A DNA stretch of 64,000 bases from Solanum dulcamara (GCF_947179165.1 NC_077241.1:78827648-78891647); one strand, 5' to 3'. Numbered from the stretch's first letter, positions 20,499 through 32,436 are shown. A program made the numbers and translations. Notes: a model not told the origin generated them from the sequence alone.

Positions 20499-22685
20499 TT
20501 AATTTGAGTAATTTTTCGCCCTCAATACATCTCCTAGGTAAATTACTATTTGTTTCATTGTAGGCCTAGACTCTAGATCACTATCTATGCATTTCATAGC
20601 TATGTTTAATAAATTGTAAACTTGTTTTCTTTCTTTTCCTTGTACAAAAAACTCAAACTCCCCATTTCCCATCTCTTCTTTCTTCATCCCTTGCCTTCCT
20701 AATATATCCAACAAAATGATCCCAAAATTATACACGTCAGTTTTTTGGCTTAACAATTCACAATAAGCATATTGATCATCAAGAGGGGGTGGATTTTTTT
20801 GCCAGGTATCAGAAAACTCTGTCCTCTCAGCTAATTGCGCGAAGCCATAGTCAGAAAGACATGCACTAAAATCCATGTTGATCATGACATTAGATGCCTT
20901 GACATTGCCATGGACATTAAGTTGTATGTCCTTTTGATCTTTTGGGGGATATTGAGAGTGAATGAATGCAATGCCATTAGCGATGCATGCAATTATTTTT
21001 AAACGTTGTTTCCATTCTAGTGCCGTTTGACCTAGATCCCTTGCTCCTGCAAGAAAAAATCGATGTATATAAGTTAAATTCAGAATTTTAAAAAGAAAAA
21101 CGTGTCATGTACTAGCACGTAGTGATTAGAGATGTCTAATTATTGGATAGTCATCCAAACTAATTTTAATATGTTTCAATCCATATTTTAAGTGATTATA
21201 ATTTCTTTTAAAAAAATGAGATTATAAATACACAAATAACCTAATTATAATAATAAATCTAAGTGAATTTAACTTCTATACATTGATAATGATTAAAAAA
21301 TGCACTATCGAGTCACATAAAAGATAACTACATGTAATTTATAATAAGTACGATTAGTAACTTGAAAAATAAGAGGACATCATTTTTTTATTGTTTTTTT
21401 TTTCATCCGGTGTTTGGAACTCTACCCTCCATCCGAGTCCACACCAAAATTTATGATTTAAAAATTCGAAATTTTTGATTAAGAACGAAGAATGAGATTG
21501 AAAACTCACCTGCAAGTAAATCAGCAAGACTACCCATGGGATAGTAATCACAAACAACAAATTTGATCCTCTTTGAGTATAAATAAGCTGTGATTGGAAC
21601 AAGTTGTTTGCAATCTCTACTAACCCTAGCAAACTTCTCAATTCTTCTCCCAAATTCATTCTTTTTTATAACCACTTTTCTAAATCTTTTTAAAGCACAA
21701 ATTTTCCCTTTTAAAAGCACAATTTTTTCAGTCATCCCTAAATGACTCTCTCCCATGACTCCACCTGATGCCCTCAACACTTCTTTTAGTGTCAATCTTG
21801 GCTCACAAGGATGAGCGACTGATTTACCTGTTGAGATATAATATAATTAAATAAATAAATAGAAAAATTGATAGCTCGAATTTTTAGATAAGATGTCTAT
21901 GTAATTTAATATGAGAAAATATTTCTACCATCAAGTCAACATTACATGTTATAGCAAGTAAGCTTTATTTTCAAGATTAAAAATCACAAATTGTAATGAG
22001 GTTTATCGGTCGATATCCTTTAGGTGACTTGATAATGTAAAAGAAATTACACTAACGATATAAAATAAAATTTCGAGTGTGTTTGGTTTGACGAAAAATA
22101 TTTTCTGTGAAAAATGATTTCCAAAAAATAAGTGATTTTTTACTTATTTTCTATTGGTTGGCAAGTTGTAAGCGAAAAAATATATATCAATCCCCCAAAA
22201 CATTCATATACAATCTAGGTAGACAGTATGGAGTGGGGGTGGGGATGGGGTGCGGAAGCCGGGTAGGGGATAGAGGTGTGGTGCAAGAGGGAGTTGGGGG
22301 TAGAGGGTGGGGTGGTGCAAAGGGGGGTGGAGGTATGTGCGGGATTGGGTGTGTTGGAGGACAAAGAAGAGTGAAATGTCACTTATATAAAATATATTTT
22401 TCCTACTTTCATTCGGGAAGTCGTTTATTTTCCTCGAGAAAGTGTTTCTAAAATTTTAACCAAATAAACACGGAAAAATTAAAGAAAATGTTTTCCTCCA
22501 TATACCGTACCATGGTTACGATTAGGATCATTATTTTCATCGAAAAATACAAGAGGAACATCTTGTTTGAATCCTATAATGAACTCCTCATACTCATAGA
22601 TTGACATTGATCTGCAACTATTTTCTTCATGATCATTGAAGTTCCTTCTAATTTGGTGTTTAGTGACAAAAGCTCTTGATAACAT
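20499..22685 (-). CDS. Receptor-like pseudokinase without ectodomain
   Basis: Three exons (22511-22685, 21510-21827, 20499-21046) give 346 aa in phase. The exon-1 donor is G|GTACGG, chosen because it alone keeps phase, and is the weakest point of the model. The kinase-like domain covers about residues 70-345 and resembles LRR receptor kinases of the 'inactive' group. The ATP-binding Lys is present (CALKRF, K105), but the glycine loop is poor, the catalytic HRD reads HGN (210-212), DFG reads DYG (230-232) and no APE motif is seen. Catalysis is therefore unlikely; such proteins usually act as scaffolds. There is no signal peptide, LRR or transmembrane segment, so it should be cytosolic. The N-terminal ~58 residues are not recognised. 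Intron 1 holds a MITE-like, G-rich insert. Confidence 0.75.
22079..22471. mobile_element. MITE-like insert with G-rich core
   Basis: The ends GTGTTTGGTTT... and ...AACCAAATAAACAC are inverted, and the inner 'gaaaaatattttctgtgaaaa' palindromic blocks are typical of an abundant Solanaceae MITE class. The centre (22230-22365) is strongly G-rich on the plus strand. It lies in intron 1 of the pseudokinase gene. Confidence 0.5.
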
Positions 22686-22689
22686 CTTT

Positions 22690-23112
22690 AATTTTAATTA
22701 TGTTAGAAAAAAACTTGTGTGTTTAAGAAAACTTTCAGAAAGAGTATCCTTGGAGAGAATTTATTGTGTTTTTGGGTGTTGTCTCATTGGTTATAACATC
22801 ATAGAATACATCGACTTCCAAGTTGTAGAAAAATGGTTTTATATAGTATTTAATTAGGATTAATTGATAAGGTTTAAGAAGATAGTGAGTTGGGATCCTT
22901 GTTTTTCACCACAAATTTTATTGGTTAGGAATTAAATATCTTGATTTGCTTATGCATTAAATTCATAGCACAAAATTGCACGTTTTGCTCTTCAAATGAA
23001 CTAGTCTTCAATTTTTATTCTTTAGCAATCGACCTTATGCCTAATGGGACATAAGTTATTTAGAAATTGAGTCATGCCCGAACATAGATCGTGAGATATT
23101 ATGATGCGAAAA

Positions 23113-23160
<48 letters not shown>

Positions 23161-24210
23161 ATGAATATTTGAGACCAATAAGACGGACAATGAAAAGGAG
23201 ATGATACGTCACCTACTTCATAAAAAAAAAACTACTTCAATTTCAAGACAATATTGATTCCCGTTTTGTTCTTATTTTGTGCTAAACTGCGTCATTAGCA
23301 CATTTATAGAATAATGTTACATATTTATACTAAGGTTTTTTATTTTGCTTTTAGTTCAATTTACCTTACCCAATGACAAATAGCAAGATTTAAGGATTGA
23401 CGATCAAACAGTAGATATAAAATCGCGGTAAAAACTTATCTGTACTTAGTAGTTACTATTTAGATCAAATATATCGATATGCAATAAAGTCCCACATTGA
23501 TCACTTAAAAGAAAAGAGGCTACATATAATGTGTTAAGAAACCTTTTAATAATGTGAAACTTTTTGGAAAACTGTGTCAGCTTGACGTTAAGAATGTCTT
23601 AGATTGTCATCTTAGCCCAACAACTGATACTAACCCATATGGTTTGTCGAAAAGCTCGGTTTAGTACTTTTTCCTGTAGCTTGGAGACAAAAGAAGAAGC
23701 TAGCATGTCGGCTTCGTGATCACAAATACTCGGACAATATGGTTGTCACTTAGTGAATCTCCAGATAAGCCCATGAGGTTATCGGTCTTATGAAACTTTA
23801 GTTTGAAGGGAAGATTATTAGGTCTATGAACAAAGCTCCGTGTATTGGTAGCTGAAAAGAAAGCTACATATAAAGTGTCGAGATATTCTTAATAAAGTGA
23901 ATAATATTACACCATATTGAAGTGTGTTTAGCCCAAAAAATCTAATAGATATATGATGTGTTCGCACATAGACTTCTCTTACCAGCACAAGTATCGAATA
24001 ACTTTGTCCAGCACTTCCTTGGCAGGAGGTCAGATTGGAGACCAATTCAAAACTTTCCAACAACCCAATGGTTACTATTTCACTCTACACATAAATATTG
24101 TTGGATTCAAAATATCACTATGTTTTATCCCTCTTTTTACCTCTCCTTTCCCCATATTCACTGTCCACCTTCCAAAAGAAAATAGAGCAAAAGCAACCTC
24201 TTAATCCTCC
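22690..24210. other. Intergenic stretch with long (AT)n tract and TRIM-like remnant
   Basis: An (AT)n microsatellite of about 40 bp lies at 23117-23157. Two diverged direct repeats, about 23505-23567 and 23862-23915 ('ggctacatataatgtgttaagaa' type), are 360 bp apart. The first is preceded by GTCCCACATTG, a layout seen in miniature LTR elements (TRIMs). No gene is supported. Confidence 0.4.
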
Positions 24211-24211
24211 T

Positions 24212-24220
24212 CTATATATA
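24212..24220 (+). promoter_or_regulatory. TATA box of the acidic secreted-protein gene
   Basis: CTATATATA lies about 70 bp upstream of the ATG at 24285, a normal position for a plant TATA box plus short leader. Confidence 0.5.
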
Positions 24221-24284
24221 TACATAATATCTTTCTTTTTTCTTCAGAGAAATAGACTTAGTTCTATTAAACCAAATTTACACA

Positions 24285-25094
24285 ATGGACAAACTCTCCA
24301 TTGCCATTTTCTTCCTTTTTTTCACCTTCTCATTTGCTCGCACACCCTTAACGCAACAAGAAAACGATATCACTAACATCAAACTTCCAGAATCCGATGT
24401 CACCCCCACCACATACCAGTTTGACAAAGAAACTCAACATGTTCAAGAGAATCAAGATCACCTTCCTGAACCTAGGGACAAAAAGATTAAGGCATTACCT
24501 TTGACGTTTGTCCGGCTTCATCCAATCAACCGCCACTTTCGGGCCAGATCTAGGCATCCTTCACGATTATGCGACCACCACCATTTCCACCATGCACACA
24601 ACCTGAAGCCAAGAACAGAGTCAACACACCTTGATGATCAGATCCCTTATGGTAATGATATGACACCTTCTGATGATGATAACGATGACTTTGACCATGT
24701 ATTTCCTGGAGGCCTGTATCAAGTTCCAGAGGAGTGGATGAGCTTCCTCCACCACAACAACGAAGATGATGATGATGATGAAGAAGAACAGAAGATGTCG
24801 AAGTTCATAATCAAGCGGAACAAACATGATACGTTTGGAAAAATGAAACTGAAGGGACGTTTATATGACCCCTTTGATGAGGAGGAGGACAAGGATGAGG
24901 ATGGTAAGATTTCAGCAATGCAGCATGAAGATCATCATAGCTTTGATAAGAAGAAAATGAAGAAGCATTTGCACCATCACCGTGAAGAAGAGGAGCAAGA
25001 AGCTGTAGAAGGGAATGAGGCACATAAAGAGGAAAATAAGACGGGTGGTTTCGTTAGGCACATTCGCAAGTTCTTGGATAACTACTTCGATTAA
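24285..25094 (+). CDS. Secreted acidic, His/Asp/Glu-rich protein
   Basis: Single exon, 269 aa; the family is not recognised. Residues 1-19 (MDKLSIAIFFLFFTFSFA) are a clear signal peptide. The mature protein is hydrophilic and low in Cys. There is a conserved-looking LPLTFVRLHPINRHF segment near residues 71-85, then a His cluster (DHHHFHH, ~96-102), acidic runs (DDDNDDFD, EDDDDDEEE, DEEEDKDED), a second His cluster (HLHHH) and a C-terminal GGFVRHIRKFLDNYFD helix-like end. The mix of Asp/Glu runs and His clusters suggests Ca2+ or transition-metal binding in the secretory path, vacuole or wall; this is inference from composition only. TATA box at 24212-24220. Confidence 0.75.
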   Translation: MDKLSIAIFFLFFTFSFARTPLTQQENDITNIKLPESDVTPTTYQFDKETQHVQENQDHLPEPRDKKIKALPLTFVRLHPINRHFRARSRHPSRLCDHHHFHHAHNLKPRTESTHLDDQIPYGNDMTPSDDDNDDFDHVFPGGLYQVPEEWMSFLHHNNEDDDDDEEEQKMSKFIIKRNKHDTFGKMKLKGRLYDPFDEEEDKDEDGKISAMQHEDHHSFDKKKMKKHLHHHREEEEQEAVEGNEAHKEENKTGGFVRHIRKFLDNYFD

Positions 25095-25164
25095 AGCAGT
25101 TCTGCTAATGTGCTCCATGTTTTTGCTTTAGTATTTTGTATTAGCATATGTATTTGTAGAATTG

Positions 25165-25295
25165 CTCTTTTGGGTTGAGGCCTGGAGATAACCTCTCCGG
25201 TAGAAATACAAGAAGAAGGTTGTGTACCATATACGCCCACCCTCTACTTACCCTGCTCTAGCAGGGGATCGGAGCACTTTGTGCATAGGATAAAC
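25165..25295 (+). mobile_element. Possible degenerate TS-like SINE
   Basis: 'cctggagataacctctccggtag' followed by 'gttgtgtaccatatacgcccaccct' resembles the body of the TS SINE, strongly diverged. It lies just 3' of the acidic-protein gene. Low confidence. Confidence 0.3.
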
Positions 25296-25456
25296 CTTTA
25301 GCTTGTTGTGATGTGTGTTTTAGTAGTTTGTAAACAAACTTGCATCCATGAGAGATGTAGTAGGAAAATACGTATACAATATGATTGTGTACAGAGTTGC
25401 AATACAATTTTACTTAGAACTAGAACAAAATTCTTCGTTTCATTACTACAAGATAC

Positions 25457-28400
25457 TCAGAAGTACGTAGAGCATGCACCAGTTTGTTGGCTGCTGGTGA
25501 GTTCTGCGCAAGGCGAAGGGCTGACTTGAATTGCAGCACCGCTAACATCTGAGCATTTCCAAATGGAATTTCGCGGTCCGGGGTTACCATGAAGGTGGAT
25601 ATTGGAGAGACAAATCCCAGAGAAAGGGGAATTTTTCAGACCACGAATCAAACCAGCCTGCAAAACCTTTACACCCCAAACATCCTTAATCTTAATACCC
25701 TTAACAATTGGAAGAGCATTCGGATTGAAATTTTCATCTGGATGATCCCCAACATCACCTGCAATCTTAATCCCCGTACGTGTATTTTCCATGTAGACAT
25801 TTGAGACCGTAATGTTTCTGATCATCCCTCCTCGGCCAATGTTTGTCTTAATGTGAATTCCAACTCCCATATTGAAAAGATTTATATGCTCAGCTAAAAC
25901 GTCCACTACACCACCAGAGGTTTCACTTCCAACTGCAATTCCAGCAAATGGAGATGATCCAGTTATCCTTCGGATGGTTATGCCATGACTAGGGCGACCA
26001 TAAGCAATTCCAAATTGATCCCAGCCACTCTTTACGGCTACTAGGTCATCCCCTACTGAAATATAGGAATCTTCAATGCAGACATTGGAGCTTGAGTCTG
26101 CAATAATAAACAAACATGTTAATGAATTAATTGTAAATAAAGAAAAACTGCCACAGATTTCTTAGCTTTTCAGTTTTCTAACATCTACAGGACCCTCCAC
26201 ACTTGGCAACTCAATTAGTTCACCTCCAAGAACAGAAATATGGGAAGTGGAAACCAAACTTCTAACAGAAAGTATTTAACTTCTTTATGGAAGGCCAATG
26301 GATAAATCCTTTTAGCAGTCCTTTGTTATCAAACAGAAGCGATGCTAATGAAGCTTATCTCATACACTCCAAGGAAGCATCAAATTCACATCCAAAAAAA
26401 AAAAAAAGACGAAGACTATCTCAACTCTGAACAGTTCAAGGATTTCTGCCAAAAAGTTTGCACTAAATAATTAACCATTGAAGGGGAGCCTTGGAGTAAC
26501 TGGTAAAGTTGCTGCCATGTGACCAGGAGGTCACGGGTTCAAGCCTTGGAAACAGCCTCTGGCAGAAATGCAAGGCAAGGCTGCGTACAATAGACCCTTG
26601 TGGTCAGGCCCTTCCCCGGACCCCGCGCATAGCGGGAGCTTTAGTGCACCGGGCTGCCCTTTTTTAAATAATTAACCATGAGTTACTATAACGAAGTGCA
26701 CCAATGAAAGGGGACTCGGAACACTTGAGGAAGAGAAACTTAATGACAAAAAAGTACTAGCTTTGATATACACAAAAAAGAAAATCTAACTTCCTAACAT
26801 AAATAAAAAGGTTCAGTGAATGAAGCAAAAGTTCAGCCCCTTTAGGATAGTTGATTTCAGAATACTGCTTCACTTTACCTGGATCAATTCCATCAGTATT
26901 TGGTGAATCAGCTGGAGCCAATATGGTGACATATCGAATAACAACATTGCTGCCAGATGAACAAATAAACAAATTAGACTAGACTGCAATAGACTAGCTA
27001 CATGCTTGCAGCATTTTTTCAGATTTTTTGACACGGAAAAATACAAAATTATGCAAAACTTATACCTGCAATAAACAGGGTGGATATTCCAAAAGGGGGA
27101 GTTCTTAAAAATGACATTAGAAATGATTATGCCTCTGGAGTTCATTAGTTCAATGAGATGAGGTCGTGTAAACTGAAGAGTTCTTTGCCTCCACATATTC
27201 CACCAAACATCACCCTGGCCATCAATAGTACCATTCTCACCTGATAAATCAATAATACTTCAGTTGAACCACATTATACCAGGCCTTGAATGTCATTATA
27301 ATATACTTAGGAGGTTCTTACTTGCCACAAATTGTACCCAAAAATGTACTACAGAATTGTAAAAGAATATAATAATGAATCTTTACCAGTAATAATCACA
27401 TCATGGAGCCCGTCTCCATGGAGTAAGCTCATATACCTTGCACCAGGTCGCTCTCTTCCTCTCCCATATGAAGGCAATGGATCAACTAACGGCCATTGAC
27501 TGGGATCCTAAATTGTAATTCATTGCCAGGATTAGAGAGACAATTGGACGACACAAAGTAGGAGAACAATAAGTGGTCTTAACTTTGAACCAAAATATGT
27601 GATCTCATAGTTCATTTGTAATACATGAATTCCCAAAAGGATTTGTTAAAATAGAAACATCATATCTTTGAGTTGGCACACGATTGTGACTTCTACAACG
27701 ATGTATACATCTAAATTCACTCTTCCAGCACCCACTATCAAACTACCTCTCCTATAAGGAGGGTAAGATAGGGATTGGTATAAAGCATACTAAGGTGGAT
27801 GCATAAACTGTTGAAGTCTGCAGCAATGGAAAGACTGAATCTAGCTAAAGATAGTAGATCTGAATTAAGGCTCTAATCATTTGAAACTGAAGGTTTAAAT
27901 TAAGGTCCAACAATACAACCGAAATCACCAGCATAATGTTTTCTTTTTCTTCCATGGCAAGTGGCACTATTTTTGATTTATCATAGAAGATTATGTGATG
28001 ACCATGCGGAGTCAGACGATCAAGAAGTGGCTATCTAGTTATCTTGCTGAAAAGTAGCTCAGTGTTTTACATTCTTATGTTTTTCTCTGTGAAATGTAAA
28101 GTCTTGTTTGATTAACTGCAGTACTGTTCAGAGATCACTTAACAGTTACAAGCATGTAACAGAAAAATAATATAAAGAGACAAAGATCAAATTGGATTTC
28201 ATTATTTTAATCTTTTATTTGTTTTTGTCTGATGAAGACCATTAAATAGTTAAATAAACCCCATGGTTGTCCACCATCCCTGATATTTTAAGTACCCTCA
28301 CATGGATCAGATCCCTTTATCTAAAGGCCCGCCTATTACTTAATGCATTAACTCCTAGCGTCCATACTCCATACCTAAATAATTGCTAATTTAAATAGAC

Positions 28401-29088
28401 TCACTTTAACCTACTCCAATTACACGTCTTGCTTGATATATTGAACATTGTGCTATACATCACACCATTCAAAAAGAAAAAAACGTGTAAGCACGTGAAC
28501 CTGAAATCTAGGTCGAGAAATTTATACACTCACCATTATCATACTTAGAAAAAGGTCTTAAACCACACTTGAAAATTTTCATTTAATTCTCGCATTCGTG
28601 GCTGAAATGAGTCAAATGATAGCCAAAAGAACAAAGTTCAAAGCAAATAATTCCTTCTAAATGCAACTATTCTAATGTTATAAAGTACAAATATGGAGAA
28701 TTAAGAATACGAGAGCTGAAAAGCAGAAATAGAGGCAATGTTGGAAATATACCTGAGTGGCTTTGATAACGGCACCACGGGCCAAATAAAGAGTCATTCG
28801 ACTAGTAAGATCAAATGGACCAGTCAAATATACACCAGCAGGTATGTAAAGCAAAGTTCCACCCCTCCTCTTCAAATGTTGAATTCTAAAAATTGCTTCT
28901 TTAAACGCTTTTGTATTCAATGTCCGTCCATCTCCTACACCTCCAAAGTCCAATATTGATATCTTATCATTTCGATATTGCATTGGTACTATCCCCGAGC
29001 ATGTCTCCCACTCCGCCACCACCGACCAGTTCATCAGAGGCAATGTGATGATAATGCATAAGAATACTGACACAACCCACCGATTCAT
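25457..29088 (-). CDS. GH28 polygalacturonase-type pectinase
   Basis: Five exons (28753-29088, 27387-27507, 27066-27240, 26879-26949, 25457-26097), GT-AG with continuous phase, encode 447 aa, normal for the plant GH28 clade of 'probable polygalacturonases'. A signal peptide or anchor covers residues ~1-25. DFGGVGDGRTLNTKAF (~47-62) opens the beta-helix. Catalytic motifs are NTDG (228-231), GDD (250-252) and S-H-G (271-273). The fourth motif, usually RIK, reads HIK (316-318). The family hydrolyses alpha-1,4-galacturonan in pectin of the cell wall, so wall loosening is the likely role. C-terminal CSDVSGAAIQVSPSPC (~422-437) is the typical closing Cys region. Intron 4 contains a complete SINE. 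The change R to H in RIK may be clade-specific or may reduce activity on polygalacturonate. Confidence 0.92.
26479..26664 (+). mobile_element. Full-length tRNA-derived SINE (SolS/TS-like)
   Basis: About 186 bp with an A-box-like 'gtaactggtaaagttgctgcc', a B box GGTTCAAGCC and the tail 'gtgcaccgggctgcccttttt'. It is flanked by a perfect 15-bp target duplication TAAATAATTAACCAT (26464-26478 and 26665-26679), so it is young. It sits in polygalacturonase intron 4, opposite to the direction of the gene. Confidence 0.92.
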
Positions 29089-29146
29089 TGTCTTTGGGGT
29101 TGAAGGAAACTGGGGAAAAAAAACAAGCTTTAAGTGTGAATATTAT

Positions 29147-29240
29147 GCAACAACAACAAACCCAACGATATGCAGCCTTACTCCTGCCTTGTGAAGATAA
29201 AAAGTTTGTTTCACATAGACTCTCGACTCAAATAAAGCAT
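29147..29240 (-). mobile_element. Degenerate TS-type SINE fragment
   Basis: On the plus strand 'caacaacaacaaacccaacga', 'gcagccttactcctgccttgtgaagat' and 'agactctcgactcaaataaagca' follow the order of the reverse complement of the TS SINE, with the middle missing. It lies about 60 bp upstream of the polygalacturonase start. Confidence 0.5.
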
Positions 29241-29501
29241 ATCTAAAAAGAATCTAAAAAAGATAACAGTAGTAACAACAAATAATACGATAATAACTGA
29301 AGAAAAGGAAATTGCTAATACTATGCAAGATTAATCAAACGTGAGAAAAAAAGAACTTGATTTATTATCACAAAAACTATCTGCATCTCAATTCTATATT
29401 AGCTAGGGTTATTGGCAATAACTACAAGAATCTTCAATACCCATTAGTTTGATAAGGACCCAATTTCATTCGAGTACTCAACTACATGAACTAATGCAAG
29501 A

Positions 29502-29637
29502 TTAACCAAAAGGGTAAGCCAAAAATCCTTTCTTTTTTTCTTTTTTGTTGCTAAGAGTGAAGATTATACAAGATTAATCAAAAGGGTAAGCAAAAAATCC
29601 TTTCTTTTTTCTTTTTTGTTGTTGTTAAGAGTGAAGA
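29502..29637. repeat. Two ~66-bp tandem direct repeats
   Basis: 'agattaaccaaaagggtaag' to 'gctaagagtgaag' is repeated immediately with few changes (29502-29565 and 29571-29636). The repeats lie in the 5' upstream region of the polygalacturonase gene. Confidence 0.75.
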
Positions 29638-31794
29638 AGGAAAAACCACTAAAATAAGCAAAAATGCAGTAAAAATAACAAAGAGAAAACTCCAAATACA
29701 CAGATTTAGTTCAATCTCCATGAAAACCCAGATGAAAGTTGAGAAATTTTAAAATGTCAAGGCAGAAAGAAGCAGAAACTAACAAAAAATGCAGTTGAAA
29801 TTCCAAAAAGATAACTCCAAATATACACAGATCTTGTTATATGCATGAAATTCCCAATTTAAAGTATACGATTTAGCAGAAAAATAACAAAATGAGTATA
29901 AAAAAAAAGAAGTTGAAACTGGGTACCTGGAGAATGGAGAAAGGCAAAGGTGTAATTTGTCTACAAGTAATTGTCTTTTGTTTGTTGTATTTAAGAAGAA
30001 GAAAGAAGGAAGAGAGAAGAAGAGTTAAGAAAATTTATGAGCAAATTACAGATAAAAAAAAACAGGGGACCGGAAGTTGAAAACAGAGCCACCGTCATTA
30101 GCTGCTTATACTAAGAGCCCGTTTGGACATAATTTCATTCAAATCATTGATTTAAAATCAAATAAACTCAAACTTGAACTTTAAATTAAAGTTGAAAGAG
30201 TAGTCCGACAATGTATCCTGAAACCTACGACGTCTAGTTAAGAATAAAAAAATATATCCAATACGATGTCTACTTAAAAATAAAAAGGTATTTACCATTT
30301 CATTAAAATGTTCGACAACATATGCTGGCGGCACCCACAAAAATTTGCTTACATATAGGCCTATTTTATTTTATTATAATATACATGGTAATTTACACAA
30401 ATTGTCACAATTAAAAACAGTTCACGTGTGTAGATAGCAGCAATAAATAAAATTAAAAGAAAGAGTCATAACTGCAATATTGGTAGCAGCTGGAATACCC
30501 ATGTGCCCTGGCTTTGTCTACATTTAACACAATCCAGCTCACTTTATGCTAATATGGACTCCACCAATCTTCTCATTTTTTTTTGGCTCTTTTTATATTA
30601 TCTCACCTCAATATGAGTCGCGAAATTAAAAATTTTAATTTATGAATTTTATACCAAATTATTTATAAATTAAATTCAGAAATTAAAAGTTCAATATAGT
30701 ACTACTAATAATTAAAAGCATAGATCCACAGCTTAACATAAAAGCTTTAGCTACTAGAAGATATTGCTGACATGAAGAATAAAGCTCCACATCCTCCCCA
30801 CTAAAAATCACTACAATTCTCTACTTCAAAAGTTCTTTGAGTCTTACCATACTTGATGCTTTTATTTTTGAAAAAATTACTTGATTGAGTGTTTTTTAAA
30901 AATTAATTACTGATTTTAGCGATATTTTTTATTTATTATCATTCATAGCAATACATAGCAATACTATGATAAATCTATATTTGTATTAAAAGTGAATTAT
31001 GCATACAATATAAATGTATTATAAGTGTTTTAAAATATATATTATGTTTGTGTAGTAAAAACTAACATAATATATTATAAGTCTATTAAAGTATGCGATA
31101 AATGTATTATCCATCTATAAAACTTGTATTATATATGTTTTATAAATAATTCTCTGCAATATGTATTAAAACTGTATTATAAATGTTTAGTGGATTTATT
31201 TTTTTATTGCTATAGATGGTAAATATTTTCTTAATATTGTATATTTATGTAAATATTCCTTTATTTTATTCATTAGAAATGGTCTAATCTTGACCAATCA
31301 CAACAAAACAAAGAAAAATGGATTGCTTTTTGTATCTTTTTCCCAAAGATGTAGAGGAAGTTACTTATTGCCATCTCTTTATCATTGTAGCTTTTGAATA
31401 AGAATATGTATCTTTAATTTGGCCTAGATCAGTTTGTTTAAAATAAGAATATATATATATATATCAATTCCTGAATATATTGCTCTTATCTAGATCAGCT
31501 TACGTTCACACAGCTATTATCAACTTTTCCTCCAAATACATATCACTTCGCATTAGCACGTGTATGTATCAACTTTTTCACCATATACATGTTGTATCAC
31601 ATCAATAGATACACCTCGCGTCAACAGATATATCAGCTATTTCACTAGATACCTATTACATTGCATCAACACATAGACCAACTATTTTACCAGCAACTTG
31701 TTGCCTCACATTAGCACATAATGTTTTCTCCAATTTGAATCTTGATCTCATATGACTTGCACCATCTTTATTGAATCACTATATCACACATTGT

Positions 31795-31910
31795 GGGAAT
31801 AACAACAACAACATACTCATTGAAATCTCACTTAGTCTAAGTAAGATAGAGTGCACAGAGACCTACCCCTACCTCATGAGATATAAAGATCGACTCAAGT
31901 ACAACAAAGC
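31795..31910 (-). mobile_element. Degenerate TS-type SINE
   Basis: The plus strand reads, in order, 'aacaacaacaacatactcattgaaatc', 'gtgcacagagacctacccctacctcatgaga' and 'gactcaagtacaacaaagc', matching the reverse complement of the TS SINE with many substitutions. Confidence 0.6.
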
Positions 31911-32436
31911 ATATCACCTTGTAGTGTTCTCTTTAAGTTGTTTTCTTTTGGGGTCCAAGTGTTGCAAGGCTTCTGATTTTCTCAAGAACAGATTATGATA
32001 ATACAAGATTCAGAAAGAACAGGGAGAGTGAAGTATACAACAAAAAGCAAACACTCTATCTATAATGTACCAAATATTGTTTCTAGTACATATTAACACA
32101 CCAAACTCAAAAGATACACAAGCTTAAAGAGTGTCATAACTACACAGCAATGATCCTATAACGAGAAACAGCACCTTCATGAGCATAGATATTTACAACC
32201 CAAGCTCAATTCACACACAACCACAAAGAGCATGGCTGGTTCTTCACATTATGAAATAGACTGCTCACATTTTACAAACCCCGATGACCTTACAGACGAT
32301 GAAAAGGAACATATACAGATATAGATATAGATATATACTTCTGAGATCGAGAAGGACTGGCATAAGTACCAGTCACTCTTACTCGCCTTCTAATCAAATC
32401 CTTGCACACTTGAGCAAAATGATGGAAGTTGCAAAC

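Larger units (their letters stand above)
29090..32436. other. Intergenic stretch between polygalacturonase and ABA receptor
   Basis: AT-rich with no supported gene. It holds the repeats at 29147-29637, a MITE-like end 'gcccgtttggacat' at about 30117, AT-rich decayed tandem repeats (about 30960-31200), a decayed ~50-60-bp tandem repeat (31500-31730), a degenerate SINE (31795-31910) and the tagata microsatellite at 32314-32336. Confidence 0.5.

Noticed and set aside
23490..23560. U-snRNA gene
   Set aside because: USE-like and TATA-like motifs occur, but the downstream sequence matches no snRNA I recognise, and a direct repeat points to an LTR-like element.
24621..25118. ORFs antisense to the acidic-protein gene
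   Set aside because: Hydrophobic shadows of GAT/GAA-rich codons in the real frame.
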